The notes under the pieces: model-generated
The model's input: only the letters and a program-made list of their open reading frames with translations
What the model was told of the DNA's origin: nothing
Databases searched by the model: none
Program-made: the position numbers and the translations under genes
In this document: positions 30,805-44,838 of the stretch, piece after piece
Layout: each line of letters opens with the position of its first letter
Numbering within the stretch: position 1 is the stretch's first letter
From: Syngnathus acus
Taxonomy: Eukaryota > Chordata > Actinopteri > Syngnathiformes > Syngnathidae
Length of the DNA: 64,000 nt
Direction: 5' to 3'
Assembly: GCF_901709675.1 (NCBI RefSeq)
Contig: NC_051092.1
Span: 10,250,491-10,314,490 of the forward strand

Positions 30805-33800
30805 CTTTGATATAGTAATCCTCAATGAAGAACCAGCCAGCACTTACATTGCCTCTGGCTAGGTAGTCAGTGCACTGGCTTTGCTCAGTTTCTGATCAAA
30901 GTTCAGGTTGTGTTTTTGTGACTATATTTTTAGCAAATAACACATTATACCTATACAAGACACCTGAGCATTCTGTAACGTCATCAGATTAGCACTGGAA
31001 TGCAAAATGAGTTTTTGACTTTCTAATTTATTACTCTTTAGTAATGGCAGAATTTAAAGAGAGTGATTCAAACCAAAGTCATTCAGGTTGATTGATTTGA
31101 AGGTCGATTGTCAGGGTCGTCATGTCTCGTGGTATGACAGTTGTACGGCACTGTGATGGTTTTATTAGTGAGGTTGGGAAGAACCAGTACTTCCAATTAC
31201 GCTTGCAATTGGTGGTGCCAACTAACACAGAGAAGCTTTGGACAGTAACCACTCCACTAGTTACTTATTTCGCCATCTGATTCTCTTTTTTTTCTCAATG
31301 AACTCCGAGTTGCCTCGTGGAGTCCATTTTCAGCATCAATTTTTTATTTGTGGAGTTCTTCTGCTCCACAATGCATCTTGAAATAGACAAAATCCCCCAA
31401 ACACTTGTCTGCATCCTTTGCTGTTGCTTTCTTGGCCCCCCGTGTCACGGCAGTGGTCGGTAACTCTATATGAAGGATGGACTGGTTAGGGTTGTGGTTC
31501 TGTTGAGGGCCCAAGGGCGGCAACCCAGCAGTCTGAGCATCTCCTCATTTTTCCAGGTCTGGATTTCGCTCTCTCCCTCTCCTCCCTGTAATTACTGCCG
31601 TGCTTGCATCTCTCTCGCTCTCTGTGTCTTCCTCTCTCACACTTCCATGTCTGCTAAGCATCCATCAGAGTAGTCCAAAGCCTTCAGGCCTCTGGCTTCA
31701 TCAACTAGCGTCTGTCTGCAGATGGTCCAGTGTGGTTTCAGTCCCTTCTGCAGCTTCAAGGCAAGGGTTTGAGGTGAATGAAGAGGAAGCAAAAGATCTG
31801 CGGTAGCTTTAATTATTTTCTTGCCAGGATAGAGACATCGCAAGTCTCGGATGTCAGACATGCATGCAGATCTCACGCAGTTGTGATCGCAAATGCATTT
31901 TCAATGCAACTGTGACCAATTTCTCGCAATGAAATCTATTTGAATACAGAAATTAGATGGATAATTGGCTCCGCAACGGCACATGCTATTGTTATATTCA
32001 CTTAGACCAGTGTGAGTGCGTGGGCAGATCACAGGATTACTTCTGTGTTTGGGCTCAGACGAGGGTAATAGGCCTTACCAAGAGTCAAACGCAGTCAAGA
32101 GTTTTTTTCCACGCAAATTTCCTTTCAAATTGCCTTATAATTACAAAAATGCTAAGTACCTCTTGTGTGGTCTAATCATTTCACAGAAATAGTTAATTGT
32201 ATGATATGATGATACTGCTGGTGTGATCATCTTTCCATACATCAGCCTGGAAAGATTCACTCAGACTATGACCGCAAATAGATTGCAGCTCCGTTTTCCT
32301 AAGCTTCGCTTTCCAACCAATTTGTCACTAGGGTAAAAAGATGGTTGATTTGAACCCTCTCCGTAAATAGCAGAAAAAAAATCAAATTATTTACTTATAA
32401 CCAGGGGAATTTCCATCCATATATTTGTGGGTTGTTTACCATGACCTATGTTATTGCATTTGGCATTTTACATGGAGTGGGTTCATAGACGGGTCAATAG
32501 GAATGCAATAGGAAGGAATGGTCCTTTCTATCTGTTTCATCAGAACATAATTTAGTGGGATGGATAAAAACATATATAAATTATTTGCATAGGATGAACA
32601 TCATTGAACCTGGGTACTTTGTGTGCCTGCGTCCTAAAGATACTCCCGACATCAATTTACAGACATGGCAGTCAGACCACAGTAATGCTTTGGACATGCT
32701 CCTCTATATTTTTTTCTCATTAAAATGCCCCACTTTGCCATAATTTAGTAGCGGTTAGGGGATTATGGTTGGGGCCTATTTTCATAAAGTTCATTATAGA
32801 AAAACAAAGCTTTTTTCCATAAACCTAAAATAGGGTGGATTTGCACAAACTTGTGCATGACTGCACACACTCCTACCAAAATTACATAAGAGCAGTCAGT
32901 TTTATGACCTTTCTTGATTGCAATGCTTAACAATAGAAACACATTTGTCCATCATTTGTGTGAAATATGTGTTTTTGTGATTTGAAAGCAAACAAACTAA
33001 AAAGTACTCTTATGTGCAAAAGAAGATGCCTTTTAAAGTATTTATTGCAAATACAGTTGAGCTCATTGTTGTAGCAAGGAGCAACAAATATAAATGGATG
33101 GAAAGATGTTCTGTTAAGAATGAAATCAAATAGGATATGATTAGTTTTACTGTATTTCTACCATCTATCAGCTGCTGTATAAATCACCCCAGTCACATCT
33201 GAAAACTATTTTGTGACTTAACAGCAAGAGGTTAATGTTTAGCATCTAAATCTTAGTAGCTTTTGACATTCTTAATAACCCTAAAATCTTTTGACAAGAC
33301 ACCATGATCTCTTGACACCAGTGGATGCTTGTTTCCTTCAGGTCCAGATGGTGTCTAGACTCTTGAGAAATTTATACAGACACAACATGATGTGGACTTA
33401 CTAATCACATATTGTTGTAAGAACCTGAGGATACCCCATCAAGCCCCCTCTCTCTTTTTTTTGTTTTTATTTAACCAGAGCAAGTGGCAGTCTGCTGCTG
33501 CGTGAAGATAAACATCTCTTGGTGGTTGTAAGGAGTTCTTATGTACTTCAACTGGTTATTTGTGATGTACCACATTGGTGGCGCACGACCTCCTATGTAA
33601 CTGAAAGCTGCTCATGGGCCGCCGCCAAGCCTGTCGTATCTTCGAATCCCTCGCTGTGCTTAAGCCAAGCCAGAATAAACTGCATAAATCAGATGCTTTT
33701 TAATAACTTGACTGGTGTGCAGCGGGAAGCCTTATGTAGAACTGTGCTGAACGTGCCTGTTGGTGGATTGAAGCATGAAAGATCAAACTTGACTGCACGG

Positions 33801-36800
33801 TGCAACATGTTAGCCCTAGTCCGCTTTGAGTATTCTTGAGTCTCTCTGCCATGTGTTTTAATTAAAAGACAACAGATTATCCCTCCAAGTACATCATGTG
33901 GTTGTACAAGTAGAAGCGCACATGTACAGTTTTGCACACAGTGATAATAATCGCCTTAAATGGGAACAAAATGCAACGCTAGACTAGATCATCCAACAAG
34001 TAAATCCTTCACATGGTCAGTAGAGCAGAGCGGACATCCATAGCGGCTGCTCAATAAAGTGAGAAAAGCCATCATGCTGCCAAGGAATACAGTGTGTGAA
34101 AATGATGGCTCTAATGTGCTCTTAGACCAACAAAATGAGATTAGTGGGATTTAGATCCAATAACGTGGTACATCTGTTGCATCAACGCTGCATTCCCTTA
34201 GGGAGCCTTGATTGGTAAATACTGTCTATAGGTTATTCTGCTATCCTGAGACCTCCAGTGATTTGACTCCTGGGTCCAAATGCTTATTAGGTCTAGACTT
34301 GGGTTTGCGTTTCCAATGCTAATGCGCGCTGATGGCTTTTAAGCTGTGGCCACTCTCAGGCTTTTGGCCCGCTTCATATTAATAGGATTAACAAGACTGG
34401 GGGTGAGTGGGGCACACAGTGTAAGCAGAGATCCCTGAGCTGTCAAAAACCCAAACTTGTTTGCCACCACCAAATCTAAATAAGATGCTATAGATTGCCC
34501 CTTTTCTATAAGGAAGCAAGGCTTCAATGATCCTCTCCTTCGTGGTGGCCTACCACTCAAACAAAGAGCAGTCAGTGGCTTGTTTCATTAAGTTGGCCAG
34601 TTCAGTTGTGTCGCCTTTGTCTATTGTCAGAGGAAAGGGTTGTGCATTCCTGTTATTCCCTCAGGAGGACTCAAAGTATGAGCCAATTAAATATTGGTCA
34701 TTGGACGGAAGCAAGATTTCAAAGTTATCAGTTTGAATGGAACAAAAATGCAATAGCTAAATCTTCACCAATTTAATGAACTTGAGATGCATGCTCTGAT
34801 GTAGTAGAACATTCACTGTTAAGTACGTTAACAAAAGAGTCCTTCTTTCCCACCTTGTGTGTATGCCAGCAGTTCATCTTGCTAGTTTGGGTGGGATTCC
34901 TTTGTAGCTGCAAAGATGATGCAATTGGCAGGGTAGGTTGTGATATTGGAAATAAGATATAGAGGTTTTGCAAGCTTCAGTTCATTGAGTAAAATGTGTG
35001 CAATGGAGGGGTTCGCTCTTGGAATTGTTATGATAATCACTTATTAAGCTTGATAATGGTCTTTCCTTTTACAGTATTCGGACTTTTGATTGCCGCTCCA
35101 TTAGGCCCGAAATGCCTTCTGTTTTTTTCTATGGTTTTGATGAAAAGTACTACATTATTGCAACTAGAGCATGCGTGAAATATTTAGTACATAATTTCAT
35201 TTGTTTGTTGGCCACTAAACCACTGAGCAAACACAAGCCTGAATTGTTGGAAAAAAAAAACATGCAAGACATTTTTCGATCTCTGTTCAAAGGATTTCTG
35301 TAATTGATCGAAACCAGTGTTTTTGGTATTGGTGCAACAAAATGTGTGAGAAACACCCTCTGGGACTCAACAATAAAATTATTATGAAGTGCATCTAACC
35401 CACATTTCTCCTCAGAAGGCTTTTCCCAACATGGGCATGCTTGATGTAAATTTGTACGTGTATTTATTAGTTGCTGCTGATACACAGGCTGGTTTTGACA
35501 AACAAACAAGACCTTTGTTTTCCACTGAACGCTGAGGACGTATTTTAAATATTTCCATCTTTCATTATAAATTTGAATTCCTTTCCAGTCATATAATTCA
35601 TATTGTAGCAGATTATTTTGCTTTCAGTTTCTTATCAGCTCTGCTGTAGATAGATTTCGGGCATAAGTTGTCAAGTTCTCATGAGGCAGATGAGTGTAAA
35701 ATGTCTCCAGATGGTAAATCCACTCCAGTTTGTATTGTATTTCACAGATGTAGCCAAATTTCTCACTCACTCTCTTGCTTGCGCACTGTCATTGGGAATA
35801 AAATCACAGAGGAGGCAGATTGATGGATTCTTGATGGTTTACAGGGCTGCTTTCACAGGTTTATTTTGGCTGAGCACTGACCCCAAGAGTCTCCGGCCGT
35901 GGTGTTTCTCTTCATCACTGACCTCCGCATGTCAATTTCCCCTGCAGCTATTCCTCCAAGTGAGCACTTCCTCCCGGCTACCGAGATGGATACACACAAT
36001 TTGTGTGAGTTTATTTAGATTTGACAAGGAACGGCTAACGAGAAAATGACTGTTATTCCTCTACTGGCCCCTTAAGTCTAAGAAGTTAGAGAGAATGGTT
36101 CTGACAGAATAATAAGGATTCTCGAATCCCCAAAATAAGTTTCTAATTGGAGGGTTTGCAGGAAAACATGCCTTTGAGAAAGTGATTGTGAGTATGGATG
36201 GACCAAAGTGAAAGGGTGCGAGAAGTTGAATTCACATGTGTGGTTGTGGCTGTCGTTTATCTCAACCTACCCCGACTGTGAACTCCCTTCTGCTAAAAGG
36301 CTTACACCACCAACCTAAAGTGATATTCGGAAGGCCTTAAACCTCACCGGTTGCCCCAGGTGGCACCTCTTAAAATATCCAGCATGCACAGTAGACCCAT
36401 AAACACAAGGTGGAAACATCAGCTTCAGCTTCTGTTTTAATTAGGAAGCAGCTAGAAGACTTGTGGCCTTGGTTACTTTCAGACTGCAGTGATCCTGACC
36501 CGTACTTTGAGCAGCATCACACACTAGTTATGTTTCTTATCATCACAAGAATGCTGATCCAAGGATGTTTTTTTTTGAGTGTTTGTTTTAGTTTAGTGGT
36601 CAAGTTACGATTCAATTGCTTTTCTTATAAAACAAAGGGATTGGATCGCAAGTAAATGATTATCACGCAGAGAACAATTCATTCAGTTAAACTAGCTTCT
36701 AATATCGAGTGGTCATTTGGTCCATTTGCAAATTAAGGCCATAATTTGTCTTGACTGACACCGTTGATGATTCTGTCACACGCCAATTGATGGCGGCAGG

Positions 36801-37740
36801 TACCTTCTATGTAGACTCCCTCGAGACACACCTCTCTTGTTTGGAAGTAATAGATCTCCACTGGCATCACATCCTGAATAGAATGTCTTTCAGCTGTTAT
36901 TATTCATCCTCCTTGAGGCTAACATACATCAGCGGCTGGTCATTGAGGATTTATTGATTTGTTTTCAACCAAATAATAAGCTGCCACATTTTTCCATGTG
37001 ACAATTGATATGACTTGCCCTTATTACGATTCCCACTATTTGTTCTTGTCACTGCGATACAGCCTACTAATGAATTCATCCTTTCAATGGTGCGGCAATC
37101 TAAATGGGAAGAAAAATATTCTGAAGGGTATTTTGCAGACGAGCACATTTGTATTTGTGCATTAGTAGGTGCTATATACGTAAGTGCTTACACAAGGGAA
37201 TACTGTGCAATTTCACCAGATTTTCACAAGTCACTCCAGTTATTAGTATAGGCAGCACTATGTAAGACAGAAGAAGGTAATAAGTGACGTGGTTTAAATC
37301 ATAGTTGGTAGAACCAACAAGACATTTGTATCATATGTGGTGGATCTGCAAATCAATTTACTTCTCACTTTATAATGTTTTAACACGACTTTCATAGATC
37401 ATTAGGGAAACTTATAATTACTTCTTCAACCATCTCATATCTCACAATTAAATTTGGTTAGAATCTGCCTATTCTCGTAAAACGGTCTTACCACCCAAAA
37501 CAGTTTGATAGGCAAACAAACGCTGCCTCCTGTCTAAACCAGTATTTATTTATTCTTTTTAATTGTAAAGCACAAATTTACCAGAACAGGCTACTGCTCT
37601 GTATTAATCTTTAACACAATGCTTCTAAGTAACTAAATAATTGTATGTTGTGATCACAGGTCTCCTATAAGAAACCCCACTGTCAAGACTACCTTGGTGC
37701 TGGCACCCTGGGAGGTTCTCCACCTCTTTAATGATTGCGA
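30805..37740. other. tmtc2 intron 1, unique-looking segment
   Basis: About 6.9 kb without recognised exons. A block near 35800-36030 is GC-richer and could be regulatory. A 'cttcgaatccctc' string near 33643 resembles a B box but has no tRNA fold around it. Confidence 0.5.
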
Positions 37741-37832
37741 AACGCAATTTTTGTATTTTCCCATGTTTATTTAGCACTTTGAGATTTCTATCAAGTGTAA
37801 AGTGCATTACAAATAAAATGTATTATTATTTG
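37741..37832 (+). repeat. LINE/SINE-type 3' tail
   Basis: tttagcactttgagatttct then gtgtaaagtgcattacaaataaaatg and attattatt match the common fish retrotransposon tail ('gcactttgag...aaagcgctatataaataaaat' plus ATT repeats). Confidence 0.5.
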
Positions 37833-39275
37833 ACTAATATTTTGTACAACGCTAGAATTTGAGTTAGAGTGTAAAAAAAGATGTTGGTGCAGCACCTGAG
37901 GTGCCGCAATATGATTGTCTTATTAACAGAGTGGCTGTGTCGGCACTTATAGAAGACTTGTGACCATAACATACAATTGTTTACAGTTCCCTGGAACATA
38001 GTGTGCGAAATAACCTTGTTACTCAATAGTCAGCAAAAGCCTGCTCCGGTAAATTTCCATCACAAACCTTTTCACCCCCATTAGAGTATCCTAATTCACA
38101 CACAGCCATCATTTTTTGCAGAGCATTGCAATCTCAACAATGTTAGAAAAAAGTATGATTTCTATAGTCATGGGAAATTCAACTGTTCTAATAACCTGCT
38201 GGTCAATTGCATTGAATACAGGTAGAATGGAATTATTGTAGGTTTTCTTTTTTAAATAGATCAAACCCTAAATAAACATCAAACTATCATCCAAAACCAC
38301 ATTACTATAATTTCAACATTACCCTTAAAATAAATAGAGCTTAGAGCTAATTAAATGTAAGAATAAATGCACTGGAAGAATGAGGATGATGCTGTGTAGA
38401 TTGTTGCTTCACAACCTTTAAAATATAAATTACTGCTTTCCTATGAGTGATTGTATGACTTTGCATTGAAACTCTTTTCTTTTTTTGAATACATATTTTA
38501 CTGTATATTACAAATGACTCTTTCTGTGTGTTTGATATGTACTGTACCTTACCTGTAGCAGGCAGTAGTACTCGCCGGCAACTTCTACCACTGCCAACAG
38601 TCATCCAGGTCATTTTCTGCATCACCCTCTACTTTCACTACTACTTCTGTCCCACCTTATTTTCCTTTCTTACAATTCCTCTCCTTTTATCGAAACAGAT
38701 TGTTCATAATAACCATTAGAAAAGAAAAGGTCGACAATCATGTCTAATCTTGGGTTGTTACCTTTAAAATGGATTAATATAAATAAAATGCCTAGCAGTA
38801 CATTTAATCCATTGGCACCACCACCATTCTTGACAAGGTGGAACAAGTAAACACTGTTGTATTGTGGACTACATGTTGACAGGATTTATAAGCATAGACG
38901 TGCTTGCATTTTAATGAGTAGTGTCAGCCTGGGTTGGAACTGTAGCGCCATTGTGAACAGTTGCTCATGTGTGATGCTTGTTTGATCAAGACTCATTGTT
39001 GCTTGTTCAGTAGATGCCATGCTGGTGTTTCTTCTGTTGTATAAAGGATTTGAATATTTGTTGCATGTGTGATGGATGTATTTGTACTTCATGGTGCTTA
39101 GAGAAAGCAAACTTGATTTTGTTGTTTTGTTTGACGTTGAGCTTCCTTTGCAGTCTGAGAGCAATCGCCAATCTAGAAAACAAATCCTATGTGCTATAAT
39201 TGTGCCAACTATCTGTTTTCTGTCAAAACACATATGTACATTGTGTTGCACATAGGGGGGTAACTAAAACTGAAT
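37833..39275. other. tmtc2 intron 1, no recognised feature
   Basis: AT-rich sequence with no recognisable exon or repeat family. Confidence 0.5.
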
Positions 39276-39660
39276 TGTATCTGTAAATTGGTTTTGATTC
39301 AACCAAATCGAATCAAATCATTACCTTATAAAATGTACCTTCATTGAATCGTATCACACCCCATATATCATGATACGTATCAAATTGCCTTTTATGAGAT
39401 CCATACCAGGTGTAAATCCATGTAAATAGAATTTGTTTTGCTGGTGATTTATTTTATCTTTGAATTCAATTAACTTGAAAAGTTTGGGCTTTGGGGAGCT
39501 TTCAAATTTTGTTTCATATTAATAAATTTGACTCAAGCTACAGCTATACCCTATAGAATTGACTCATGAGCCCACTGAATCAAATGTATCGTACCCCTTG
39601 TATCGAGATACATATTAAATAGTCCTTTATTGGAAAGATGCTTATGCCTAGTTGCAAAGT
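39276..39660. repeat. Degenerate dispersed repeat with 'gaatcgtatc' motifs
   Basis: Two related blocks, 39347-39402 and 39577-39641, share the order gaatc...gtatc(a/g)ta/caccccatatatc(atg)ata(c)atat...cttttat. Between and before them are further 'aatcgaatcaaatc' motifs. This style of repeat is common in fish genomes, but the family is not assigned. Confidence 0.4.
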
Positions 39661-42350
39661 TATTAATGTGATTAATCAGCATCTCACAGTTTTAACATTT
39701 TGAAAATATGGATGAATACTGATACTGAATAATCAGTCAAAACATTATTTCAACTGTGAGTATTGGACAACCTCCAAGGACTGTAAAATGACCATACCAA
39801 CAAGCAGCTAGTAATGTATTTGTTAGCTCGCTCATTGGTGTAAAATGAAATGACATGTACAGTCCCAAGGCCTTTGTAAGAAAAGGAGGAATGATGACCA
39901 ATCAATACTCATAGCTATGGGCTATATCATATCACACCACCATGTCTTTTTGTAAATGTTAGTCCAGCCACTCCGTAACAACTGGAATGTGATAACAAAC
40001 TAGATTTGACATTGTGTCACTTTACTAACCTTTTAATCCCCTCTAATATCGGGACGCAAATTCATACTAAGGTTCTAATTTCTTACGGATGTCACAACAA
40101 CAGATTAGAGACATCACAGGATTGTGATTCAATCTTTCCAGATTTTACCTAAACAGTATTAAATATATCAAGTTTAATGTGCTATTCTGACTGCATATTA
40201 CATAAATGTTTCAAAAAATATGGACCAAGCTTAGGGCAAACCTAAATAATTTGTTCCTTCTGCATAAATAATACAACCACAGAAGACTAATGGAGTGGCC
40301 ATGCTGCACAGTAGCCTCTCTAGATGGGGACTCTGACTTTGAAGCATGGCAAAGGATTTCATTAATCTGTTTACATGGACCTAATCCCACCGTGCAGTGC
40401 AATATTTGGCAGTGGTGCCTTCAAACTCAGATTCTCTTAGCCAAGAAGTGTGGGGGTAGGTCAATTGCACTTTTCAGGTCATAAAACCCATAGAAAAGTA
40501 ATTTGGTGGATTCGAGAGATTTCTTTTTTTCCTTTAGGAAGGACTTGAAAAAGTATTAACACACTTAGCACATCATAAAAATGAATAAGAACACCTTAAG
40601 CCTCTTGTAGGTTTTGCTTCTTTTATTAACAAAGCACAGTCTAGTTATATTCACCTTTTTAATTTAATCCTGTTATAATATATTTTTATATCAGTACATT
40701 TTAATTGAATTATTAAAAAAAATCAACTGTTTTTGAAGATCCATAGCACTATACTGTGTTTTTTACCATTTTTTCTTTTACAATGCAGCTGAGAAGGTAG
40801 AGCAGGAGTTGGCAAAGTTGCGCAAAATGTATTTACCTTAATTGTTGCAGATATGAGCTCCACTTGCACTGTGGCCCTTCAAAGAATCCTTTCACAAGAA
40901 ACTCCTGTAGTTGTTCCAGATACTGCATTATCAGTGTGTATTGCAGATGGGCTGTATGCTCGCCATAAATCATGATGTGACTTTGTAAAATCACTGGGTC
41001 AATTGTAGACAGAAAAAAAATTAGGAAAGATTAGAGCAAAGCACTGTTAAAACATTGCAAACATTATACTGGAAGTCAGCGGTGAAGCAAATCTCCTGAT
41101 GATAGTGATGACCTGTAACTTATCGATATGTAGGTATGTGCAAGAAAACAAAGATATTTTGCACTAAGTCTTTGCAGTATTGATGGGCCGGATTCATAAA
41201 ATAAACCAGTACCAATCAATTATGTGGGAATTAATTGACTGACTTTTAGGGGGATGTTAGTGTGTAATTTAAAAAGCGATTGTTTTTCACTTAAGAAAAT
41301 TTTCCACAATACACAGGCGTCTAGTCTTCCGGGAATGAAACTCCGGTCATTCTGAGTCTCCAAAGGAAGGAATTTTTCAGTTTAGTTCAACTTTTTGTAC
41401 TCACTGCAATGCCTCCAAAAATTAGTCGACTGACTGCCCATTGCCATCCTGACTACTATAGCAAGGCTGAAAGTGGTGCTTGCAAAAAGTCATAGTCATA
41501 AAAAAAAGAAATGCATGACTACACCCCAGAGCCATAAATCGGAGATAATACTGAAGTATGTCCACTATATTGCCAAAAATCAATCTAAGGTTCCTATGGG
41601 TCTTTTGGAAAGAGGCTAAAATAAATCTTTCCTCCCGTTCTTAATTCAGCGGCTTACTCTATTTCAAACAACCCTGTAAATCTTTCTTCTGAGAAAGTCC
41701 AACCTCCTCTGAACTTTGCTATCGGGGATCTGACATGCAGGCAGGTTTGTATGATGAAACACACAGTACTTTGTTCACAACTGCACACAGCTGTGTTTTA
41801 CATGACCGCTCCCTATATTTCCTTCTCTTTTAATATGCTCTGCAGTGAGTGCATGGTCTCCTGTGTCATTATTAATCACGCTGGGTGGGCAATTAAGCGC
41901 ATCTGTGAATGTGAAGGTCGGAATCGGGTCTATATTGAGGACGGCACTCCTATTCTCTACTTGACACTGAATGTTAAAACACCTATGCAGCTCCACAAGG
42001 CCAGATTGGAATAATCATGAGAGATTTTCAAAGTAATAGAGCTCAATGTAATTTTGTGCCATATCTCATCGTAATGTTACATGCCTGTGCTTATGGTTCA
42101 CTCAAATGACAATCATCAAAGTTACTGCTTGGAGGCGAGAGAACTCTTTTCATTATTAATTTTTTTTAGAATATATTACTAAACTAAAAATTGCTAATTG
42201 TCTGTTAATGCTTCGGGAAGCTATTTCCAAATTAAAATGCCAAATGAAATGAGTTGAGGTAAAATAGCAGGGACGATCTCTAGATTATATCTGTTTTAAT
42301 GAGTGATGTTATTACTAACCTGTTGTCATCTTAATCCAAAAGGGACTTAC
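39661..42350. other. tmtc2 intron 1, no recognised feature
   Basis: Unique-looking AT-rich DNA. No exon, RNA gene or repeat family recognised. Confidence 0.5.
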
Positions 42351-42540
42351 ATAATATATTGTAAATATTATACTATTCTGAATAACAATTTCCCATATTC
42401 ACAATTGTAATGCCTCTTAAAATAATCTTGGGTTAATTGTATAATATAATATAATATATTATAAATATTATGCTATACTGAATAACAATTTCCCATGTTC
42501 ACAATTATAATGCCTCTTAAAATAATCTTGGGTTAATTGA
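42351..42540. repeat. Tandem duplication, period 100 bp
   Basis: Bases 42351-42440 and 42451-42540 align end to end with about six mismatches in 90. Both contain aataacaatttcccat and aataatcttgggttaattg. A 10-base ataatataat lies between them. Confidence 0.9.
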
Positions 42541-44518
42541 AGAATCTAAATTGCCCACGCAGTGCGCCCTCCATAATTATTGGATAAGATGCATTAAGAG
42601 CGTTATGACCTAAATTTATATTGCAGTATCACACTCTCATACTGAAAATTGTAGGCATGGTTCACCAGACAAAATCAAGATCTTCTCATTGCTCCCCCCC
42701 CCCCCCCCACACACACACAAACACACATCCTTTCTAATGACAGCTGGGAAATAGATAAATGGATGAAAAAAAATATGACACTACAATAGTTCCTCACTGC
42801 ATATTTTATGTTTAAAACTGGAGTTAGCATACCTGGAAAACTGTTCTAAGAAGTCAGCACCATTGCTATAGTGGATTAAAATAACCAAGAAGAAACAAAA
42901 ATGCACATTGGAAAGGAATTTTATCTTCGGAGATATTGCGTGACTCCTTTTTGTCACTGGCAATTTAACCATCTGCCAATTTGGCAGACACAATCCAGAA
43001 TGCACCTCATTAGTAGAACAGCTTCCATGTTTGCTTGAGCAATCAATTGTTTGTTTCTTCATGCACAAATCTTTAATCAGGCCCATTGTAAATCGGTTGT
43101 CTTTTCTTGGTCTCTCTATGTTTATTTACTCTGTAAATACAGGACACAAATGCAAGTTTACATTTTGTTTGCTGGAAGCATTATGTGTGTACTTCCTGTA
43201 AGTATTTTCCTTTTTTTCAATGACATTTTACCTGCTGCTTTGTAAATTGATTTGACAAAGGGAATTTCTGTCCTGTCAAGCAACCCCAGTACTTAATGCT
43301 GTTTTGTCTAGCACTGGTTCCTGCTGAGTGTGCTTTTCACTTTTCTGGGCTGACACATTCTAGTAGTTGGTTTGCAGCAAGTAATGAACGGCAGTAAAAC
43401 AAGCTGAAATTTAAAAGATTATCTCAATAGAATCTACTGCTTGTTGTGAGCCAAATTCTGACATTTGTAAAAGACAGAGGGACTTTACGTTGTAGTTGCT
43501 GCCACTGCCATTTGGGTATGGACCCTTTCACCAACTGTGAATGCAAATTGACAGTTTTTTTTAATGCAGAGCTGAAATCATTGTATGGTGTGCTATTTAT
43601 TATGTGCTCAACATAGCCTGTATCAAATGCTCCGGAGTTTGGTTAGTCATCATGATTTTGGCTTCAGATATAAAATGTGGAAGGCAAACCTCAGAAAGCA
43701 AGGAGTGAACACAGATTAACACAGTCACAAAATGAAAAAACACAATTATGTCAGTGATTGGGCCCACACAAAGAATTGCTCATCTTTTTTTTCCACATGC
43801 TTTGACACACTTCTTTATTATGCATGAAACTAATGAATGTTTAGTGAATACTTAACTCCCCGATGAGATAATCTAGTTGTTATGCTGGAGCCCCTCGAGC
43901 TGAAACCCAAAATGCTTGATAATGATTCTTAGAATTTAAGACCATCTGACTTCCCAGGAAAGAATGCTTTATAGCCATTTTCTTCCAGGAAAATGCAAAG
44001 TGTTTGATAGAAGCAGCTCTAAGGCAGACCAAAGTTTTCTGCCTAATGAGCATTGCATCTACCAGGCGTTGGGAGGAATTGTCTGCTAATATATCTATGT
44101 TAAACTGGGGTGTGTGGGCAAGCTTTGTACATACTGGACGGCTAGAATTCTTTCATTGTAATGTGCCAAGAAGTCAGGCCAGAGTCATCTTCTTTTGTCA
44201 TTTATTGCGGGCTGGCAAGCAACTTTTGGAGTGCATTACTGCCACCCACGCTGGAATATGAAGCCTGTTACTGCATTTAGTGGAGGCTTTGATGCTTTCT
44301 GAACAGAGATCTTGAGTGGTACACTGAAGTCCTTTGCGATATGAACAACATCACATATACCTCGAATGATGATGATTTCCACTCCAAATTGGATTGAATT
44401 TTTAACAGTTTTCCCCAAAGTTTAGGTTGAAGTCCTAGTCATTGTATGAGTATAAAACAAACAATTTTAGCTACCAGTGCACATATTTTGGCTAAAATCA
44501 ATTGTATTGGTTGAGTTT
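42541..44518. other. tmtc2 intron 1, no recognised feature
   Basis: Includes a C15 run joined to (AC)n at 42694-42727. Otherwise unremarkable. Confidence 0.5.
42694..42727. repeat. C15 plus (AC)n compound microsatellite
   Basis: Fifteen consecutive C bases followed by AC repeats. Confidence 0.9.
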
Positions 44519-44838
44519 TGCGGCACAGTGCCGCACTGGTTAGCACACCCGCCTCACAGTGTGGAGGTTGTGGGTTAGATTCCGGCTCTGGCCTTCCTGT
44601 GTGTTCTGCCGGTGCTTGCGTGGGGTTTCTCTGGGTATTCCAAAAACATGCAAGGTCGGTTGATTGGTGTTGGGATAATTTATGTAAGGCGTTGGCCACT
44701 TCAAATTGCCAGTAAGTGTGAGTTTGGATGGTTGTTTGTCTCCTATGTGTGCCCTGCGATTCGCTGGCGACCATTTCAGGGTGTCACTGAAGTCAGCTGA
44801 GGTTGTGAGGAAAAGCACTTAGGAAAATCGATGGTTGA
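44519..44838 (+). repeat. tRNA-derived SINE with recognisable pol III boxes
   Basis: The head reads like a tRNA: an A-box-like tgccgcactgg at 44529-44539 and a B-box-like gggttagattcc at 44572-44583. A body follows with tgttctgccggtgcttgcgt, caaaaacatgcaaggt, ttggatggttgtttgtctcc, gtgccctgcgattcgctggc and gaagtcagctgaggt, ending in a degraded 'ggataagcggtatggaaaatgg'. This is the most complete copy of the SINE family scattered in the window. One B-box C-to-A change and deletions suggest it is inactive. Confidence 0.7.

Noticed and set aside
33590-33680. tRNA-like B box (cttcgaatccctc)
   Set aside because: No A box at the right distance and no cloverleaf arms could be paired.
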